Assembly: GCA_902495455.1 (NCBI GenBank)
Contig: CABUXJ010000002.1
Span: forward strand, 1-64,000
Direction: 5' to 3'
DNA length: 64,000 nt
DNA from: an uncultured Prevotella sp.
GTDB taxonomy: Bacteria; Bacteroidota; Bacteroidia; Bacteroidales; Bacteroidaceae
Position 1 is the first letter of the stretch, and every line of letters starts with the position of its first letter. A model generated the notes under the pieces. The model saw only the letters and a program-made list of their open reading frames with translations. It was not told where the DNA came from and searched no databases. A program made the translations under genes and the position numbers. This document shows positions 24,786 through 33,716 of this stretch, one piece after another.

Positions 24786-27104
24786 ATGAACAAAGAAGAC
24801 CATACCGAAACAAATCAAGCGACTCGGCTGCATATCAGTCACCCCTCCCTTGGGGAGGGGCAGGGGGTGGGTTTGTCTACTCCCTTTCCCCCTCGGGAGG
24901 GGCAGGGGGTGGGTTTGTCTACTCCCCTTTCCCCTCGGGAGGGGCAGGGGGTGGGGTTGTCTACTCCCCTCCCTCTTGGGGAGGGGCAGGGGGTGGGTTT
25001 GTCGGGGCAGGGCTTACTTTCCACCTCCCTCCAATACCTCCCCGGTGTCGGTCCGTCGCGCAAGAAACTGCTGGACGCAGAACTGGGCATCGCCACGTAT
25101 GAGGATTTGCTCATGACCTTTCCATATAAGTATGTGGACCGCAGCCGCCTGTATGCCGTGCGCGAACTGACGGGCGAAATGCCTTTCGTGCAGGTGTGCG
25201 GCCGAATACTCAGCTTCGAGACATTCCCTATGGGACCGCGCAAGGAGCGCGTCGTCGCCCACTTTTCCGACGGGACGGGCGTGATGGACCTCACGTGGTT
25301 CAACGGCGGACAATATGCGAAAAAGACCTACCGCGTCGGCGACCTCTATGTAGTTTTCGGCCGGCCGACCGTTTTTAACGGACGTATCAATGTTGTCCAT
25401 CCCGACATAGACCCCGCCGACAGTCTCGAACTGTCGTCGATGGGACTCCAACCGTACTATTCCACCACGGAGAAGATGAAGAAGAGCGGCGTCACATCGC
25501 GCGTTGTGGAGCGCCTGACCAAGACGCTGCTCGGACAGCTGAAGGACGCCATGCCCGAAACGCTGACGCCGGAGATACTCGAGCGGTTGCATCTGATGGG
25601 ACGCGACGAGGCCCTGCGCGTGATACACTATCCGAAGAACGCCCGCGAGCTGGAACGGGCACGGGTGAGGCTGAAGTTTGAGGAACTCTTCTTCGTTCAA
25701 CTCAACATCGTGCGCTATGCCAGTGACCACCGCCGCAAATACCGCGGATATGTCTTCAACCGGATAGGCGACTGTTTCAATACGTTCTATCACGACCATC
25801 TGCCCTTCGAACTGACCGGAGCCCAGAAGCGCGTCGTGCGCGAGATACGCGCCGACATGTGCTCGGGTCGGCAGATGAACCGTCTGCTGCAGGGCGACGT
25901 CGGCTCGGGAAAGACGCTCGTGGCCCTGCTGTCGATGCTCATCGCGCTGGACAACGGTTTCCAGGCCTGCATCATGGCGCCCACCGAAATACTTGCCGAA
26001 CAGCATCTGGAGACCATCCGCTCGTTTCTCGGCGACATGCCGGTCAGGGTCGAACTGCTCACCGGCATCGTCAAAGGCAAGCGCCGGCGGGATGTGCTGG
26101 AGTCGCTGGCTGCCGGCGCGGTCAACATCCTTGTGGGCACACACGCCGTCATCGAGGATACGGTGCGTTTCGCGCGGCTCGGTGTGGTCGTCGTCGACGA
26201 GCAGCACCGCTTCGGTGTGGCCCAGCGCGCACGTCTCTGGTCAAAGAGCGAACAACCGCCCCACGTGCTCGTCATGACCGCGACGCCCATTCCGCGCACG
26301 CTCGCCATGACCCTCTATGGCGATCTCGACGTCAGTGTCATCGACGAGCTGCCGCCCGGACGTAAGCCCATCGTGACAAGCCATGTCTTCGACAGCCGCA
26401 TGCCGAGCCTCTACGACGGCATACGCCGGCAGATAGGGCAGGGGCGTCAGGTCTATATCGTCTTTCCTCTGATAGAAGAGAGCGAGAAGATTGACCTGAA
26501 AAATCTCGAAGACGGATATGAGATGCTGCGTCAGGTCTTTCCGGATTTTCGCATGAGCAAGGTCCACGGACGCATGAAGCCCGCGGAAAAGGAGGCGGAG
26601 ATGCAGCGCTTCGTGAGCGGCGAGACCCAGATATTGGTGGCCACGACAGTGATAGAGGTCGGGGTCAACGTGCCCAACGCCTCGGTGATGGTCATCCTCG
26701 ACGCCCAGCGCTTCGGACTCTCACAGCTCCACCAGCTGAGGGGCAGGGTGGGGCGCGGTGCCGACCAGTCGTACTGTATCCTTGTGACGCCCTATCAGTT
26801 GAGTGAGGAGACACGCAAGCGCATAGACATCATGTGCGACACGAACGACGGTTTCCGCATCGCGGAGGCCGACCTGAAGCTCCGCGGCCCCGGCGACCTC
26901 GAGGGAACGCAGCAGAGCGGCATGGCCTTTGACCTCAAGATAGCCGACATCGCGCGTGACGGGCAGCTCGTGCAGATGGCACGCGACGAGGCCCAACGCA
27001 TCATTGAGGACGACCCGGAGTGCAAGAAGGAGGAATATGCCGTGCTGTGGAACAGGTTAAGAGAATTAAAGAAAACGGATATTAATTGGGCTGCCATATC
27101 ATAA
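24786..27104 (+). CDS. recG: ATP-dependent DNA helicase RecG with repeat-derived N-terminal extension
   Basis: A 772-residue helicase that remodels stalled forks and branched DNA. The wedge/OB domain starts near residue 79 at SLQYLPGVGPSRKKLL, which is where RecG proteins normally begin. Helicase motifs follow: LLQGDVGSGKT (about 366-376), DEQHRFG (about 470), VMTATPIPRT and the C-terminal QLRGRVGRG. The first 74 or so residues include four 14-residue repeats ending EGQGVGLS(T/G), encoded by a GC-rich DNA repeat (24838-25005). With the ATG at 24786 these would be translated in frame. A TTG inside the last repeat could instead give a near-normal N terminus. The helicase itself looks intact. 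Confidence 0.93.
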   Translation: MNKEDHTETNQATRLHISHPSLGEGQGVGLSTPFPPREGQGVGLSTPLSPREGQGVGLSTPLPLGEGQGVGLSGQGLLSTSLQYLPGVGPSRKKLLDAELGIATYEDLLMTFPYKYVDRSRLYAVRELTGEMPFVQVCGRILSFETFPMGPRKERVVAHFSDGTGVMDLTWFNGGQYAKKTYRVGDLYVVFGRPTVFNGRINVVHPDIDPADSLELSSMGLQPYYSTTEKMKKSGVTSRVVERLTKTLLGQLKDAMPETLTPEILERLHLMGRDEALRVIHYPKNARELERARVRLKFEELFFVQLNIVRYASDHRRKYRGYVFNRIGDCFNTFYHDHLPFELTGAQKRVVREIRADMCSGRQMNRLLQGDVGSGKTLVALLSMLIALDNGFQACIMAPTEILAEQHLETIRSFLGDMPVRVELLTGIVKGKRRRDVLESLAAGAVNILVGTHAVIEDTVRFARLGVVVVDEQHRFGVAQRARLWSKSEQPPHVLVMTATPIPRTLAMTLYGDLDVSVIDELPPGRKPIVTSHVFDSRMPSLYDGIRRQIGQGRQVYIVFPLIEESEKIDLKNLEDGYEMLRQVFPDFRMSKVHGRMKPAEKEAEMQRFVSGETQILVATTVIEVGVNVPNASVMVILDAQRFGLSQLHQLRGRVGRGADQSYCILVTPYQLSEETRKRIDIMCDTNDGFRIAEADLKLRGPGDLEGTQQSGMAFDLKIADIARDGQLVQMARDEAQRIIEDDPECKKEEYAVLWNRLRELKKTDINWAAIS
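24838..25005 (+). repeat. Four 42-bp tandem repeats inside the recG frame
   Basis: The units contain GAGGGGCAGGGGGTGGG. The anchor CAGGGGGTGG occurs at 24861, 24903, 24945 and 24987, an exact 42-base (14-codon) period. The unit resembles the dispersed CTCCCC/GGGGAGGG repeats elsewhere in the window, here multiplied in tandem within the reading frame. Confidence 0.95.
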
Positions 27105-27165
27105 GCTGAAGTGTTAAAATACACATAAAACGTGTTAACAGAGCTCTTATTTATAAAATATTTCA

Positions 27166-27173
27166 TATCTTTG
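27166..27173 (+). promoter_or_regulatory. -7 promoter element of the M23-LysM gene
   Basis: TATCTTTG, 112 bases before the chosen ATG at 27286. Confidence 0.6.
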
Positions 27174-27285
27174 CAACGTTCATATTACAAACGGCGCATC
27201 ATATTATAATTGGATTGTAATTATTTGTGAGCACCGTTACCGATAACGCATGGCTTTTGCCATTGTTCTAAAACAACCTATTGTA

Positions 27286-28224
27286 ATGATATTTAAGAAA
27301 CTGAAAACATTAGCAATATTGACGTTCGTGTCATTGGCATCGCTCCCGGTTGCAGGACAGGATCTCTTGGCACGTCAGGCTCCGATAGACAAGAAGATGA
27401 AAGCGGTGGACTCCGTGGCCCTCAGCCGCTTGATACAGATAGAACAGTTTGACTCGCCCGCCGCCGATCTCTACGACGAGTGGGAGAATAAATACGCTCA
27501 CCGTGCCACAGCGCTGCCGGACTCGTTCCGCATCGACCTGCGCGGTTTCTGCATGCCGACGGAAAGTCGCGTGCTCACGTCCAACTTCGGCGCACGCTGG
27601 GGACGCCAGCACAAGGGTCTGGACATCAAGGTGTATATCGGTGACACCATCCGCGCCGCATTCAGCGGCAAGGTGCGCATCGTGAGATATGAAGCCCGCG
27701 GATATGGTAAGTATGTAGTCATCCGCCACTACAACGGTCTCGAGACTATCTACGGACACATGTCGAAGCAGCTCGTGACGGAGGATCAGGAAGTGCGCGC
27801 AGGTGAGCCAATCGGTCTGGGTGGCAACACGGGACGCAGTACGGGTTCGCATCTGCACTTTGAGACACGTCTTTGCGGTGTGGCCCTCAATCCGGCGTTG
27901 ATGTTTGACTTCCGCAATCAGGACGTCGTGGACGACTACTACATGTTCCGTCGCAATTCATACGAGCATGAGTCGGTGGCAGCAAACCGTCTGCGTGGCG
28001 TCGGAAACAAATATACCTCCGGTGACGGTGATGACGTTGAATTGGCTACGGCGGCTCCGGCAGCGACATACGCCAAGAATGTCCGTTTCCACAAGGTTAA
28101 GTCCGGCGAGACGCTGTCGAGCATTGCGCGTAAGCGCGGTACGACCATCGACGCTCTCTGCAAGCTCAACCGCATCGGAAAGAAGATGCGCCTGATGCCG
28201 GGTCAGATATTGAAGTACAACTGA
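27286..28224 (+). CDS. M23 family metallopeptidase with C-terminal LysM domain
   Basis: A 312-residue exported peptidoglycan endopeptidase-type protein with a signal peptide ending near PVAGQD. The M23 domain (about 95-215) keeps all zinc-ligand motifs: HKGLDIKVYIGD (HxxxD) and SHLHFETRL (HxH), with GLETIYGHM between them. A LysM domain at the C terminus (about 266-311, HKVKSGETLSSIARKRGTTIDALCKLN) should bind cell-wall glycan. The start ATG at 27286 is preferred because the signal peptide begins there; 27250 would add 12 residues. It likely cuts peptide crosslinks in the cell wall. Confidence 0.9.
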   Translation: MIFKKLKTLAILTFVSLASLPVAGQDLLARQAPIDKKMKAVDSVALSRLIQIEQFDSPAADLYDEWENKYAHRATALPDSFRIDLRGFCMPTESRVLTSNFGARWGRQHKGLDIKVYIGDTIRAAFSGKVRIVRYEARGYGKYVVIRHYNGLETIYGHMSKQLVTEDQEVRAGEPIGLGGNTGRSTGSHLHFETRLCGVALNPALMFDFRNQDVVDDYYMFRRNSYEHESVAANRLRGVGNKYTSGDGDDVELATAAPAATYAKNVRFHKVKSGETLSSIARKRGTTIDALCKLNRIGKKMRLMPGQILKYN

Positions 28225-28316
28225 TAGTGTGGCGTCTGACCGTCGGAGAACGCCGCGAATGTTTGTCGCATAGGACGCCTACACATTAATTATATATAAG
28301 TACGGCTTATGGATAT

Positions 28317-28355
28317 TCATGCTGTGGTGGATTGGAAAGTCCGTCACAGCATGAA
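28317..28355. other. Hairpin downstream of the M23-LysM gene
   Basis: Perfect 11-base arms TTCATGCTGTG/CACAGCATGAA (28317-28327 and 28345-28355) with a 17-base loop. No T-run follows, so a terminator role is only possible. It lies about 95 bases after the stop codon. Confidence 0.5.
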
Positions 28356-28451
28356 AATCGTTTAAGAGATAACGTAAAAAGTCGGCTTGGGATATTAGTG
28401 CAAAGAAGAATACTTGATGCAAAGAAAAGTGTTTGATGCAAAGAAGAGTAT

Positions 28452-28512
28452 TGTCTTTAACTCCTGAGCGACCGCAGGGAGCGATAACTTCCTCTAACTC
28501 CTTTAAATCCTA
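28452..28512. repeat. Half-copy of the GGAGTTAAA repeat upstream of obg
   Basis: TCTTTAACTCCTGAGCG and GCGATAACTTCCTCTAACTCC resemble one arm of the palindrome at 21557-21754. It ends just before the obg start. Confidence 0.7.
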
Positions 28513-28523
28513 AAAAAAGAAAC

Positions 28524-29708
28524 ATGCCTGAATCCAATTTCGTAGATTATGTCAAGATATACTGCCGCTCGGGAAAGGGCGGTCGTGGATCAATGCACTT
28601 GCGCCATGTGAAGTATAACCCAAACGGCGGACCGGACGGCGGTGACGGTGGTAACGGCGGCAGCGTCTATCTGCGTGGAAACCACAACTACTGGACACTG
28701 CTCCATCTTAAATATGAACGCCACGTCAAAGCTGAGCATGGTGGCAACGGCGGACGTGACAAATGTCACGGAACAAACGGCAAGGATGTATATATAGATG
28801 TGCCGTGCGGCACGGTAGTGTATAACGCAGAGACGGGAAAGTATGTCTGCGACGTGACCTACGACGGTCAGGAGGTGCTGCTGCTTAAGGGCGGCCGCGG
28901 AGGATTGGGCAACTTCCAGTTCCGTTCGGCCACCAATCAGGCGCCTCGCTACGCCCAACCGGGCGAACCGATGCAGGAGATGACTATCGTACTGGAACTG
29001 AAATTGCTGGCCGACGTCGGTCTGGTGGGATTCCCAAATGCCGGCAAGTCGACCTTGTTGTCGTCTCTCTCCAGTGCCCGGCCGAAGATAGCCAACTATC
29101 CTTTCACCACGTTGGAGCCTTCGTTGGGCATCGTCGGATACCGCGACAGACAGTCATTTGTCATGGCTGACATCCCCGGTATCATCGAGGGCGCCAGTGA
29201 GGGCCGCGGTCTCGGACTGCGCTTCCTGCGCCATATCGAACGCAACTCGCTCCTGTTGTTTATGGTGCCCGGCGATACGGATGATATCAAGCGCGAATAT
29301 GAGATACTGCTTAACGAGTTGAGCAACTTCAACCCCGAGATGCTGGACAAGCACCGGGTGCTGGCTGTAACCAAATGCGACCTCTTGGACGACGAACTGA
29401 TAGAGATGTTGCGCGAGACTTTGCCCGACGATCTGCCCGTTGTGTTCATCTCGGCCGTGGCGGGCACGGGCCTCAATGAGCTGAAGGACGTGCTTTGGCG
29501 CGAGCTGAACAGTGAGAGCAACAAGATTCAGGGTATCATCGCCAGCGAAAACATCGTCCACCGTGACAAGGACATGAGCCGTTTTGCGGCCGAACTGCAG
29601 GCTGAGGGCGAGGACGAAATCGAGTATCTTGACGACGACGATATTGAAATCGAGGACATAGAAGACATAGAAGACTTCGAGTACGAGGAGGAAGAAGGGG
29701 ATGAATGA
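28524..29708 (+). CDS. obg: GTPase Obg/CgtA
   Basis: A 394-residue ribosome-associated GTPase involved in late 50S assembly and stress control. It has the glycine-rich Obg fold (residues 1-160, with GGNGGSVYLRG and GGRGGLGNFQF). The G domain follows, with G1 GFPNAGKSTLL, G3 DIPGIIEG, G4 TKCD and G5 SAVAGTG. The C-terminal tail of about 40 residues is almost wholly acidic (EYLDDDDIEIEDIEDIEDF), as in many Bacteroidota Obg proteins. Its stop overlaps the start of pgeF by 8 bases, indicating coupled translation. Confidence 0.96.
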   Translation: MPESNFVDYVKIYCRSGKGGRGSMHLRHVKYNPNGGPDGGDGGNGGSVYLRGNHNYWTLLHLKYERHVKAEHGGNGGRDKCHGTNGKDVYIDVPCGTVVYNAETGKYVCDVTYDGQEVLLLKGGRGGLGNFQFRSATNQAPRYAQPGEPMQEMTIVLELKLLADVGLVGFPNAGKSTLLSSLSSARPKIANYPFTTLEPSLGIVGYRDRQSFVMADIPGIIEGASEGRGLGLRFLRHIERNSLLLFMVPGDTDDIKREYEILLNELSNFNPEMLDKHRVLAVTKCDLLDDELIEMLRETLPDDLPVVFISAVAGTGLNELKDVLWRELNSESNKIQGIIASENIVHRDKDMSRFAAELQAEGEDEIEYLDDDDIEIEDIEDIEDFEYEEEEGDE

Positions 29709-30519
29709 TCCCGTGGCCAATACCGTACTTAAGCCTGTACTTACGTATTATGACGTGGCGCCGGGTGTGGTTGCGTTCAGCAGTACGCGCCGCGGCGGAT
29801 ATGGAACGGGGCGTTATGGCGGTTTCAACGTCAACCGTTGGTGCGGTGACGACCCTGTGACGGTCGGACGGAACCGCCGTCTGCTTTGCGAAGAACTCGG
29901 CCTTGTGTCCGACGACCGGCTTGTCATTCCCCATCAGACGCACGGAACGGCCGTGTTAGAAGTGTCGGAGGACTTTCTTGCTGTGGCTGACAGCAGCCGG
30001 CGGGATGCCGCTATCGATGGAGTTGACGCATTGATGACCGACATCCCCGGCGTCTGCATCGGCGTGTCGACGGCCGATTGCATCCCCGTGCTGCTCTATG
30101 ATGAGGTCCGGCACGCCTGTTGCGCGGTGCATGCAGGATGGCGTGGAACCGTCGGACGGATTGTCGAGCGGGCTGTCTTGGCAATGCGGGATCGCTTCGG
30201 TAGCCATCCGGAACATCTGCGTGCGGTCATCGGTCCCGGCATTTCGTTGCAGGCATTTGAAGTTGGCGACGAAGTTTACGATACATTCCGCGACGCCGGA
30301 TTTGATATGGAGGCAATAAGTCGTCGTTACGACAAGTGGCATATTGATTTGTGGACTTGCAACCGCATGCAACTCGAACACTCAGGACTGCGCTCCGATG
30401 CGATTGATACAGTGGGAGTGTGCACTTATTTTCATTCCGATGAATACTTTTCGGCACGCCGTTTGGGTGTTTCTTCCGGGCGAATATTCAGCGGAATTAT
30501 GATAAAAGACAACCGATAA
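29701..30519 (+). CDS. pgeF: PgeF (YfiH/laccase-domain) protein
   Basis: A 272-residue protein of the DUF152/multicopper polyphenol oxidoreductase-like family. Its best studied member edits mis-made peptidoglycan precursors. The zinc-site motifs are visible: PHQTHGTAVLEV, the cysteine in STADCIPVLLYD and CCAVHAGWRGTVGRI. The length is typical. It overlaps obg by 8 bases and is followed 26 bases later by a cell-wall-related M23 gene, consistent with a peptidoglycan role. Confidence 0.9.
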   Translation: MNDPVANTVLKPVLTYYDVAPGVVAFSSTRRGGYGTGRYGGFNVNRWCGDDPVTVGRNRRLLCEELGLVSDDRLVIPHQTHGTAVLEVSEDFLAVADSSRRDAAIDGVDALMTDIPGVCIGVSTADCIPVLLYDEVRHACCAVHAGWRGTVGRIVERAVLAMRDRFGSHPEHLRAVIGPGISLQAFEVGDEVYDTFRDAGFDMEAISRRYDKWHIDLWTCNRMQLEHSGLRSDAIDTVGVCTYFHSDEYFSARRLGVSSGRIFSGIMIKDNR

Positions 30520-30545
30520 CGAATACATTATATTATTACGAACCG

Positions 30546-31694
30546 ATGAGACTGAGATATTTTTTGCTGTTTGTGGCCGTCCTTGCGGCGATGGGCGTTG
30601 CTGCCAAGGATGACTTTACGCTGCTTGAGAAGCAGAAGATAAACATTGAGACACCCGGATTGTTTGACCGTTCCGATGCCTTCTCAGTCGATTTCGCCGG
30701 TTTCGGTGTTTCCGACTATTGTTTCCCATTGCCGGTTGGCAAGGCGCGGAAAGCCAAGGATGACTATCTTGAGATTGCCACGACACGCGGTGACGCTGTG
30801 AAATCCATGTTTTCCGGTACCGTCCGTATTGCCAAGAGCCATCCGACGCTTGGCAATGTCGTCGTTGTGCGCCATGACAATGGCCTCGAAACGGTTTACG
30901 GACACAACGCCCAGAACCTCGTCGCAGTCGGCGACCGTGTGAAAGCAGGCCAGACAGTGGCCATTGTGGGCGGCAAAGGAGGATTGGTGTATTGTACTTT
31001 CGCCATCATGGTCAACGGCGGGCGCATCAATCCGGAAATCATTGTGAGTCTCAATAGCCACCGTCTGCTCCAACAGACCCTGCAATTCAGGAAGTCCGGG
31101 TTTCATGTCGACATCAGCGTGGTGCGTGAGGAGCACGATGTCAAGGCTCTGGCGATAGCAGCGGCAAAGGCTGATCCGTTTGCCGGAAAGAGTAAATTCT
31201 CGCTCAATTTGGCCAATCTCAATGCCGGAGAGTGGTGTTATCCGCTTGCCGGAGCCAAGGTCATAAGCCCATACGGAAGCCGCGGAGGGCGCAGACATAC
31301 CGGAGTTGACCTCAAAACACGTCCCAATGACAATATTGTGGCGGCCTTTGACGGTGTCGTGACGATGTCGCAGGTCTATCATGGTTACGGAAAGTGCATC
31401 GTTATAAAGCATCCCAACGGCATCGAGACGCTTTACAGCCATAACTCCAAGAATCTCGTCAAGGTCGGAGACTATGTCAAGGCGGGGCAGGTTATAGCTT
31501 TGACAGGCCGTACCGGACGTGCCACAACGGAACATCTGCATTTCGAATGTCGCATCAACGGCCGGCATTTTGACCCCGGGAAGTTGTTTGATCATGCCAA
31601 TCATGCCGTTCGCATGGATCTCGTCACGTTCACAAAGACGGGTAAAGGTGTTTCCATTAAATCGGAAAAGAACTATATTGCTAAAGGGAAATGA
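30546..31694 (+). CDS. Tandem M23 protein with a degenerate first domain
   Basis: A 382-residue exported protein with a signal peptide (1-20, ending GVAAKD) and two M23-like domains. The first (about 45-170) has lost the zinc ligands: the HxxxD and HxH positions read KDDYLEI and VYCTFAI, although GLETVYGHN remains. The second (about 220-345) is complete: RRHTGVDLKT, GIETLYSHN and TEHLHFECR. It therefore pairs a probably inactive regulatory or binding copy with an active-looking endopeptidase. It follows pgeF by 26 bases and precedes the MutS-like gene by 30, so it belongs to the obg operon. Confidence 0.88.
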   Translation: MRLRYFLLFVAVLAAMGVAAKDDFTLLEKQKINIETPGLFDRSDAFSVDFAGFGVSDYCFPLPVGKARKAKDDYLEIATTRGDAVKSMFSGTVRIAKSHPTLGNVVVVRHDNGLETVYGHNAQNLVAVGDRVKAGQTVAIVGGKGGLVYCTFAIMVNGGRINPEIIVSLNSHRLLQQTLQFRKSGFHVDISVVREEHDVKALAIAAAKADPFAGKSKFSLNLANLNAGEWCYPLAGAKVISPYGSRGGRRHTGVDLKTRPNDNIVAAFDGVVTMSQVYHGYGKCIVIKHPNGIETLYSHNSKNLVKVGDYVKAGQVIALTGRTGRATTEHLHFECRINGRHFDPGKLFDHANHAVRMDLVTFTKTGKGVSIKSEKNYIAKGK

Positions 31695-31724
31695 CATCCT
31701 TTGACCTTTCATTAAAATCTGTAT

Positions 31725-33644
31725 ATGTGCAAAAGCGGAGACAATCTCAATGCGTTTTATAGCGGTCGGGCCGCTTCTCTCAAGTCCGATATATCCCGAT
31801 TGAAGCGTCGCAACCGTATGTGTGTAGTTGCAGAGCTGGCCACTTTCATTGCTGCGGTAGCCTCGGTGGCGGCTTATACCGTTTACGGCGGGTGGTTGTG
31901 GCTGTGTTTCGGCGCGTTCATGGCGGCCGGATATATCGTTGCAAGGCGCATGGACGTTCGCGGTTGCGAACGTGTGGACCGTCTGACAGACTTGTGTAGC
32001 GTCTATGAGAATGAACTGAAGTATCTTTCCGGGGACTTTTCCGCATTTGATGATGGACGCAATTATGCCGATCCGGCTCATCCGTTTGCTTATGATATGG
32101 ACATCTTCGGGCCACAATCGCTTTATCATCGTATCAATCGAACCGTAACATCGGGTGGAAGTGACCGCCTTGCGGCAATGTTGTCGACACTTCCTCAAGA
32201 GCGTAGTGATGCAAAAAATGGCGGTTTCATCGATGCGGATGAGGCTCAGGTGAAGCTCGTTGATACTTTGAAGCAACAGCATGAGGCGATAGAACGGCAG
32301 CGCGAAGCCGTCGATGCTTTAGCCGAGATGGAGCAGTTGCGCACGGAATTTGTCGCAAATGGTGTTCGCCGGCAGATTGACACCGCATCGGTTAAGTCGG
32401 CGTTGCGAGTTGTGAAAACGTTGGAAATGCCCGGATTTGCCCATTCCAACGTTGCTCTTGTCGTCTCATGGGGTTTGATTGCCGGCTTCTTCACAACTTT
32501 GCTTCTTTGCTTTTTTACGTCCATTCCATCGGGATTGCCCGTGCTTTGGGGTACTGTAAACCTTTTCGTGGCACTTATGCTCAGCACCGGGCCATTGAAG
32601 AAGATTGCCTCTTCCGCCAGCAGGCTTCACAAAGAGATGCGTGCTTATGGCGAATTGGTAGAGACAATAGGACGTCATTCGACCACTGCTGCGGTATCAT
32701 CGTCCCATCTTCTGAGCACTATGACCACTGATTTACGCCATTCCATCGACGCTTTTGACGATTTGCGGCACATCCTTGACGGTCTCGACAGGCGCGGCAA
32801 TGTGCTCGGACTGATATTCTTCGACGCCCTTTTTCTCAGCGACGTGTTCCTTGTCAGACGTTTCCGGCGATGGCAGAAGCACTATGTTGACTGCATCGGA
32901 GAGTGGATAGACGAGGTGAGCATGGTCGACGCGCTCGTCTCGATGGCCACATTCCGATATAACGAGCCTGCGGCGGAACGTGCGGAAATCGTCGATTCCA
33001 TCGAAATTGTTTACGAAGCACACGGCCTTTGGCATCCTTTCCTTGGCGCGCGGGCCGTGCGCAACGACTTCACGATTGCCGACTCACATTATTATATAGT
33101 GACCGGGGCAAACATGGCAGGCAAGAGCACGTTCCTCCGTTCGCTCGGTGTGAACTATATTTTGGCCATGAACGGTATGCCGGTGTTTGCCGACAATCTC
33201 CGTGTCTCGCTGTTCTCGCTGTTCTCCAGTATGCGGACGAGTGACGATCTGGCTCATGGCATCAGTTATTTCAATGCCGAATTGCTCCGTCTCCGCCAAC
33301 TCATCGGCCATTGCCGCAGCCACCGTCGCACCCTCATTATCCTCGACGAGATACTCAAGGGCACCAATTCGTTGGACAAACTGAACGGTTCGAGGATGTT
33401 CCTCGAGTCCATTTCGCGTCTTCCCGTGAGCGGAGTGATAGCCACCCACGACCTCGAGCTGTCCCGAATGGCAGACCGGCGAAGCGGCACGGACACCGAT
33501 GAAACCGCCCGTTTTCATAACTTTTGCTTTGAAATACGCCTTTCAGACGAGATTACATATACCTATAAGATTACGCCCGGCGTGGCGCGTAATCAGAATG
33601 CGACTTATCTTCTGAAAGGAATACTTGCCGATGTGGCTTTATAA
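31725..33644 (+). CDS. Membrane-anchored MutS-like ATPase
   Basis: A 639-residue protein. The C-terminal third is a MutS ATPase domain with Walker A GANMAGKSTFLRSLG (about 460-474), MRTSDDLAHGISYFNAEL, Walker B LIILDEILKGTNSLDK and IATHDLE. It lacks the mismatch-recognition N terminus. Instead it has two hydrophobic helices at about 33-53 and 55-74, and another hydrophobic pair at about 242-263 and 272-288. Such MutS-like membrane proteins are widespread in Bacteroidota and their function is unknown; mismatch repair is unlikely. It is last in the obg-pgeF-M23 gene run. Confidence 0.85.
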   Translation: MCKSGDNLNAFYSGRAASLKSDISRLKRRNRMCVVAELATFIAAVASVAAYTVYGGWLWLCFGAFMAAGYIVARRMDVRGCERVDRLTDLCSVYENELKYLSGDFSAFDDGRNYADPAHPFAYDMDIFGPQSLYHRINRTVTSGGSDRLAAMLSTLPQERSDAKNGGFIDADEAQVKLVDTLKQQHEAIERQREAVDALAEMEQLRTEFVANGVRRQIDTASVKSALRVVKTLEMPGFAHSNVALVVSWGLIAGFFTTLLLCFFTSIPSGLPVLWGTVNLFVALMLSTGPLKKIASSASRLHKEMRAYGELVETIGRHSTTAAVSSSHLLSTMTTDLRHSIDAFDDLRHILDGLDRRGNVLGLIFFDALFLSDVFLVRRFRRWQKHYVDCIGEWIDEVSMVDALVSMATFRYNEPAAERAEIVDSIEIVYEAHGLWHPFLGARAVRNDFTIADSHYYIVTGANMAGKSTFLRSLGVNYILAMNGMPVFADNLRVSLFSLFSSMRTSDDLAHGISYFNAELLRLRQLIGHCRSHRRTLIILDEILKGTNSLDKLNGSRMFLESISRLPVSGVIATHDLELSRMADRRSGTDTDETARFHNFCFEIRLSDEITYTYKITPGVARNQNATYLLKGILADVAL

Positions 33645-33649
33645 AACAA

Positions 33650-33683
33650 GTCCGGTCAGGTATGAATGGACCCCTGACCGGAC
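33650..33683. terminator. Hairpin between convergent MutS-like and ABC genes
   Basis: Perfect 11-base arms (33650-33660 and 33673-33683, GTCCGGTCAGG and its complement) with a 12-base loop. It starts 6 bases after the MutS-like stop, which suits a terminator, though the T-run is weak on both strands. Confidence 0.6.
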
Positions 33684-33716
33684 ATAAAGCAAACTCAAAA
33701 ATTCTTCCTTCATACA

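Noticed and set aside
24838..25005. CRISPR array
   Set aside because: The period is 42 bases, but the units are similar over their whole length with no unique spacers, and they lie inside recG.
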